A stretch of 64,000 nucleotides of DNA, taken from Iris pallida. Lineage: Eukaryota > Streptophyta > Magnoliopsida > Asparagales > Iridaceae. The DNA lies in contig JANAVB010002199.1 of assembly GCA_029216955.1 (NCBI GenBank), positions 11,856,585 to 11,920,584 of the forward strand, in the 5' to 3' direction. Shown piece after piece: positions 59,201 to 64,000 of this stretch. Numbering within the stretch: position 1 is the first letter of the stretch; the number at the start of each line of letters is the position of its first letter. The notes below the pieces were generated by a model that worked only from the letters and a program-made list of their open reading frames with translations, did not search any database and was not told the DNA's origin. Made by a program: the position numbers and the translations under genes.

Positions 59201-59575
59201 CGTAAGAAAAACTAAACTTGTGGATAACACGCTAGGCCTACGACGAGGCTACTTAGTATCACAATCTAACATAATTAGTATATAATCATGTAACTGGTGG
59301 ATCCGCTAGCTAGTAAGCCACATGTACTTAATATCAGAGAGTATCAGATTAGTATCAGTATATAGGTTAGGTAGACCGTATCAAACGCATATCAGAATAG
59401 TAGGCCGAATAGGAGGCCGAGATAGTCGAATGAGAAGAAGGGAAGAAAGGAGGAGCAGATGGTATACTAGACTAGTTCTGGGTCAAATTAGGAGTCCAAG
59501 TCAACTCTGTCAAAACTAACCTTAATTAGGCTAAACTTCTACCTTAGCTAATCAAATATATATATACTAGACTTC
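59201..59575. other. Unassigned sequence
   Basis: I see no coding signal or recognisable repeat. Short words such as AGTATCAGA recur. It may be the remainder of DT-2 or the DNA into which the next elements inserted. Confidence 0.4.
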
Positions 59576-59576
59576 A

Positions 59577-59631
59577 CGACGTGTGTCTGTGTATATATAT
59601 ATATATTATTAATAAATTACTTAAAATTATG

Positions 59632-59667
<36 letters not shown>
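59577..59667. repeat. AT microsatellite
   Basis: Two (TA)n runs separated by ATTAATAAATTACTTAAA-like sequence lead straight into the MITE. Confidence 0.9.
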
Positions 59668-59670
<3 letters not shown>

Positions 59671-60179
59671 AGGTTCAAAGTATCGGTATCGGAATCGGTA
59701 TCGGACTATTCCTATGAGTATTGGTATCGGCGATATCGGTAGTATCGGCGGTTTCGGATCGGAGTATCGGATTTTTTGGTATCGGGGAACAAATAATTAT
59801 TAATAAATTATTTACATTTAAAAACATATATTTTACACATTTAGGCATAATTTTAAGTATTTTTAGTGTTATTTCTTAGTAGTTTTGAAATTAAATGAAA
59901 TAGTAGTCACCCTTACCGACTGGTTTACAAACAATAGATGTGATTTTCTTCAATTGATGTGATTTTCTTCTTTTACATGCTTCTACAACCTTGTTATGCT
60001 TTAAACCCTTGTTGATTTGTCTTTTCTGTTTAATTTTCTTTGTCGAATTGACCGGAACAAAGACCCCCAATGTCGGTATCGGTCAATACTTGGTATCGGT
60101 CGGTATCGGATCGGAACATGCCAAACCGTATCGGTATCGGCCGTATCGGATCGGTATCGGCCGATACTTTAAACCATGA
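59668..60179. mobile_element. MITE-like element with TATCGG-rich inverted ends
   Basis: The left end TCAAGGTTCAAAGTATCGG and right end CCGATACTTTAAACCATGA are imperfect inverted repeats (about 19 bp with two or three differences). Arrays of GGTATCGG lie just inside each end. The middle is AT-rich and non-coding. It sits in (TA)n, so the target duplication cannot be read. It has no transposase. Confidence 0.7.
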
Positions 60180-60180
60180 T

Positions 60181-60385
60181 ATATATGTCTGAGTGTGTGT
60201 GTATCCGTGTGTCTGTGTCCGTGTGTGTCCGTGTGTGTGTGTGTGTGTCCGTGTGTGTGTGTGTCTGTGTGTGTGTGTCCGTGTGTGTGTGTGTCTGTGT
60301 GTGTGTGTCCGTGTGTGTGTGTGTCTGTGTGTGTGTGTGTCCGTATGTGTGTGTGTGTGTGTCCGTGTGTGTGTGTGTGTCTATG
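60181..60385. repeat. GT microsatellite / minisatellite
   Basis: Runs of GTGTGTGT interrupted at regular spacing by CC or TC (GTGTGTCCGTGTGTGTGTG). Cys/Val-rich ORFs in three frames result from it. Confidence 0.95.
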
Positions 60386-61177
60386 GGAGAGGAGGAGGAG
60401 GTGTAGTGCCCCGAAATTCGTGATACGTATTTTATACGTGATCGTATTTCTGACCAGTATTTTTCATTTTTCTTGACCAGTTAAGTTGTGGTATATTTCA
60501 TACTTAGCATTGTAGTTTAATTGTCATTTATCATTCCTGGATTAATTCTGATTAATGGAGCTTGGTTTTATTTGGATAGGAATTGGTTTGGTTTGGTTTA
60601 TTATGCATTGGACCATCTTAGCTAACCTCCACCCTCAACACAACTTATCCTCCCCCATTAAAATCCCCACCTAACACTCTCTCTCCTCATTATTTTTCCT
60701 CCATTAATTCTTCTTCTTCTTCCTCCACACAACTCTCCAACCCATTAGGCAAGTGCATCTTGCCATTAAATAAGCACCTCTTTTTATTTGTTCATTAGCT
60801 AGATTAGGACATGGAGAACAACATTAGAACTTGGAATTTTGTGATTTGGAGTCTCCATTGTTCTAGATCTAGGTTTTAATTATTTTCGGATTTATATGGT
60901 TTTGATCTATTTTAGTTGGATTTTTTGGGTTTTTGATGCTTCCATGTGGAAGAGAATTCAATTTTACTCGAGTTAGAACCTTGAAAATCTAAATTTGGTT
61001 TTGATTTGGCAAAGTTATGAAGAATTGAAGTTTTTGGGTTGGGTGTTCTTCCTCTCGGACAGAGGTAGGAGAAGAACACAGCCTTTCCCTCTTGTTGGCC
61101 ACGCGGCTCCCGCGTACGGCCTCTGCGTAGAGCTCCTGCGTAGTGTTGCTTGCGTAGAACCCTTGCTTAGGGTCTTC

Positions 61178-61354
61178 TGCGTATTGCACCCTGCGTATTG
61201 CCCCCTGCGTATTGCACCCTGCGTATTGCACCCTGCGTATTGCACCCTGCGTATTGCACCCTGCGTATTGCACCCTGCGTATTGCACCCTGCGTATTGCA
61301 CCCTGCGTATTGTACCCTGCGTATTGCACCCTGCGTATTGCACCCTGCGTATGC
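61178..61354 (+). repeat. 14-bp tandem array in the solo LTR (about 12 copies)
   Basis: The unit is CCCTGCGTATTGCA. It is almost perfect and is followed to 61500 by longer variants built on GCCTGCGTACTGTGCATTG. It occupies the position that the unrelated 48-bp array holds in the RT-E LTR, shortly after an AAGTTATG-containing segment. Long ORFs on both strands here are artefacts. Confidence 0.95.
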
Positions 61355-61504
61355 TGGCCTGCGTACTGTGCATTGCGTATTGCTGCGTACTGTGCATTGC
61401 GTATTGCTTGCGTATTGACTTGCGTAGCCCCTGCGTATGCTGGCCTGCGTACTGTGCATTGCGTAGTGGCTTGCGTACTGTGCATTGCGTATGGCTTACG
61501 TACT

Positions 61505-61595
61505 GCTCCCCTTGCGCAATGTAACCCTTGCGCAATATAACCCTTGCGCAAGACAACTCTTGCGCAGCCTTGTATGCGCAGTCTATACCCTGCGT
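61505..61595 (+). repeat. TTGCGCAA-containing repeats in the solo LTR
   Basis: Four spaced copies of CCCTTGCGCAA-like units (AACCCTTGCGCAATATAACC), then CTTGCGCAGCC and TATGCGCAG, directly after the 14-bp array. The core TGCGCA also dominates RT-F. Confidence 0.8.
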
Positions 61596-63420
61596 AGCCC
61601 AACCTTTGACCCCCTTGTGCTACCAACTTGTCTATGATGAATTTGTTATTTCTTGGTCTTGGCTCTTTTATGATCCTATATATATTGGTATTTTATTAGG
61701 TATTTTACGCCCATTTTATATCCTTACGCCTTTTGGCATGAACTTGATTTTTGCTTAATATATTGGAATGACTATTGTACATGGCACGGTATGACAAGGA
61801 ACTAGCATGACTTGATAAGTGACCCATGGTGGTACACTTCTGACCTGACTAACCTGACTTGATAGTGGCCCGTGGTGGCGCACTCTTGACTTGACTTGTA
61901 ACTGGTAACCTGATAACTTGATAGTGGCCGTGGCGGCGCACTCTTAACTTGACATGACTTGATAACTTAGCTTGACTTGTCTTGACACCGTGGGTGTTCC
62001 TGCTTGCTTGTGCAATCCACTCGTATTGTCTTGCATCATGTCTAGGACGTGACTTCCTGGTTCCCACGGTCAGGGATTCATACTGAATCTGGCTAGGTTA
62101 ATGACTAGATTGATCAATTAGTTCATGGAGAATTTCCCAGTTACCTGTTGCCCCTTTGGTCCCGGCCTTATATATATATATATACATGGGAATTGTTGCT
62201 ATCCGTCGAGATGAGCGCACTTCCAGCCCGCCGTCGAGCGTGGTACCTTAGGACACATGTATCTTACTACAGTGTGTCTGCTATATCATGCTATCTTTTC
62301 CTTTTCTTGCTGGGAGCATTCAGGTAGTAACAAACAGGTAACCGGACTTGGAATTCTTATTGCATCTTGTTAGTAATCAGGTCTGTGATAACCCTAGTTA
62401 GTTAAAGTAGTAAGCCGTAGTACTTGCTTGGCCGTGATTGATTGAATGGAGTCTAGTCCCTTTTGTCCTGTCCTGATCCTGTGCAAGGTCATGACATGAC
62501 ATGATTACTCGTGCCTTACCTTAATCATGTTTAATTGCAAGTCTTGAATTCGCGTATTTTATCTTGCCGATAAATGGTGGGAGAAACCAAGTTCCGTTCA
62601 GACGAAGGGTTACAACCCCGGTCCTTATTTGGTTTACGGGTTGTAACCTGGCTATTTGAATAGTCCCATGGTCATCTCATCGTATATCATCCTGTCATGC
62701 CTTTCCATATGTTCTGTCTTTTATCGATTCTGTACAAGATTTGTCTTTTATATCTAACTATCATGCCTTTTTCTTAAATTACTGTCTCTTATTATGTAAT
62801 TATATTATTGTGCTGATTGCTGGCTTTTGTTCTTATTTCGTGGCCTCCTTTGTGGCACTTGCTCTTTCTGGGGTCTGACCCAGCTGGTTTTGTATGGCCA
62901 GATACCGGAGCAGCAGCAAAGGATCTACCTGCTTTCCAGCCCGATGGTGAACACTAGACGGAACCCGGGCAACGAGTGGGTTTTCTCTTTTTGTTTCTCC
63001 CACTGTATTGTTAACTGATATTCTTTTGAGGCGTTTAGCCGACGAGCACTTGTTAGCTCGATGCACTTTACTTTCTGTCTGCCTACGGGCTGTAACCATG
63101 ATTGGCAACTCGAGGTTGATCATGTATGACTTAACTCTTGCTAGTCCTTACATTTTGTACGACTAGCTTCATGATCATCTGGATATGTAATGTTTGGGAC
63201 GCCTTACAATTGTATATTTGGTGGTCTGATATCTTGTTATTATCATTACTTGTTAAGATTGAGACAATAGCTTGATTTGATCCTAAGAGACTGATGGTTT
63301 GTAGCGTACCCTCACATAGCTAGACAGCCGTGACCGTATAGCGGGATGGTTGCCGTTCCGTTATACGTAGCTGGCTGTGCACGTCCCCGTTCTTCAGTAT
63401 TCTGGTTCTGGGGCGTGACA

Positions 63421-64000
63421 GGAGGACTCCTGCGCGGGGACTCCAGAGTCCCTCCTACGCCCCCCCTGCTCCGACCCCCCCCCCAACCCCTGCCCGACCC
63501 CCCCCAACCCCCTGCCCGACCCCCTCTCCCACCCCACTGCCCCCCCTGCCCCGACCCCCCCCAACCCCTGACCGACCCCCCCTAACCCCTGCCCGACCCC
63601 CTCTCCCACCCCCCTGCCCCCCCTGCCCCGACCCCCCCCCAACCCCTGCCCGACCCTCCCCCAACCCCTGCCCGACCCCCTCTCCCACCCCCCTGCCCCC
63701 CTGCCCCGACCCCCCCAACCCCTGCCCGACCCTCCCCCAACCCCTGCCCGACCCCCTCTCCCACCCCCCTGTCCAGACCACCCCCCCACCCCTGCCCGAC
63801 CCCCCCTGCCCCCTCTCCCACCCCACCCTTGCCCCGACCACCCCACCCCCTACCCGAACCACCCTGCCCAGACCACCCCCCCACCCCTGCCCGACCCCCT
63901 CCTCGACCCCCCTGCCCCCGACCACCCCACTCCACCCTTGCCCCGACCACCCCACCCCGTACCCGAAACCCCCCTGCCCCACACCCTCTCCGACCACTAC
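63421..64000. repeat. C-rich minisatellite (G-rich on minus strand)
   Basis: After the GGAGG duplication the sequence becomes an irregular array of CCCCTGCCCGACC, CCCCCCAACCCC and CCCTCTCCCACC units, about 45-70 bp per higher unit, continuing past the window end. Long Gly-rich minus-strand ORFs (63394-63997) are compositional. Confidence 0.93.

Larger units (their letters stand above)
60402..63420 (+). repeat. Solo LTR of a gypsy element (3019 bp)
   Basis: Starts TGTAGTGCCCCGAAATTC and ends GGGGCGTGACA. Perfect GGAGG duplications flank it at 60397-60401 and 63421-63425, and there is no internal region, which is the hallmark of LTR-LTR recombination. Its distal two-thirds are related to the RT-E LTR (shared GGGGTCTGACCCAGCTGG, GTAGCTGGCTGTG, GTTACAACCCCGGTCC). 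It contains the 14-bp array at 61178. Confidence 0.92.

Noticed and set aside
60176..60476. Cys/Val-rich ORFs, three frames
   Set aside because: Direct translation of the GT microsatellite.
60989..61626. Long ORFs (up to 203 codons) on both strands in the solo LTR
   Set aside because: Compositional products of the 14-bp array and its variants.
63394..63997. Gly/Arg-rich ORFs resembling a glycine-rich RNA-binding protein
   Set aside because: They arise from the G-rich minus strand of the C-rich array and have no RRM or other domain.

Overview
The window is plant nuclear DNA made almost entirely of transposable elements; I see no intact host gene, rRNA or tRNA. A large-genome flowering plant is suggested by Tat-lineage (Ogre/Retand-type) Ty3/gypsy elements with a second, archaeal-type RNase H, by an antisense gene with a plant mobile domain, by long-LTR gypsy elements close to the Tekay/Del type (lineage inferred), by a Ty1/copia fragment, by CACTA DNA transposons and by a captured REM-type B3 domain. 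I cannot name the species.

Names used below. RT-A is an old Tat element on the minus strand: pol piece 1-1412, gag piece 19660-21105, leader 45116-45736, 5' LTR from 45737. It was split by two insertion clusters. Cluster 1 is a chain of minus-strand elements: RT-B (LTR 16367-19659, leader 15097-16366) lies in RT-A gag, RT-C (9113-15096) lies in the RT-B leader, and RT-D (2421-9112) lies in the RT-C integrase. Its left side was cut away, leaving a plus-oriented LTR piece (LTR-G, 1413-2420). Cluster 2 is RT-E (21111-45110, plus), a gag-only element with a perfect CCTGG target-site duplication. Its 3' LTR was hit by RT-F (26102-42788, plus), a 16.7-kb Tat element with 837-bp LTRs and a 5-bp AGCAT/GGCAT duplication.

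RT-F is the richest piece. Plus-strand gag, protease, G-patch-like, reverse transcriptase, two RNase H domains and integrase run from 26942 to 35811, all carrying scattered stops. Between pol and the 3' LTR lie two minus-strand genes, each behind a CTATAAATAG box: a small ORF (36219-35896) and a four-exon gene (41675-36908) encoding a plant-mobile-domain and coiled-coil protein. A minisatellite separates them.

From 45737 to 47552 two Tat-type LTRs face each other in opposite orientation. A minus-strand copia fragment (47560-48198 and 55438-55513) was split by a CACTA element, DT-1 (48199-55437, TSD AAA); removing it restores the copia reading frame. DT-1 carries a 1.18-kb tandem duplication, a degenerate repeat module and a near-perfect 1.27-kb palindrome whose arms each contain a B3-domain fragment. 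A second CACTA element, DT-2 (from 55514), still has a nearly intact multi-exon TNPA-like (Transposase_24 type) gene. Then come a TATCGG-rich MITE-like element (59668-60179), a GT microsatellite, a solo LTR (60402-63420, TSD GGAGG) with an internal 14-bp array, and a C-rich (minus strand G-rich) minisatellite to the window end.

Element boundaries with matching duplications are firm. Lineage names rest on motif recognition by eye.
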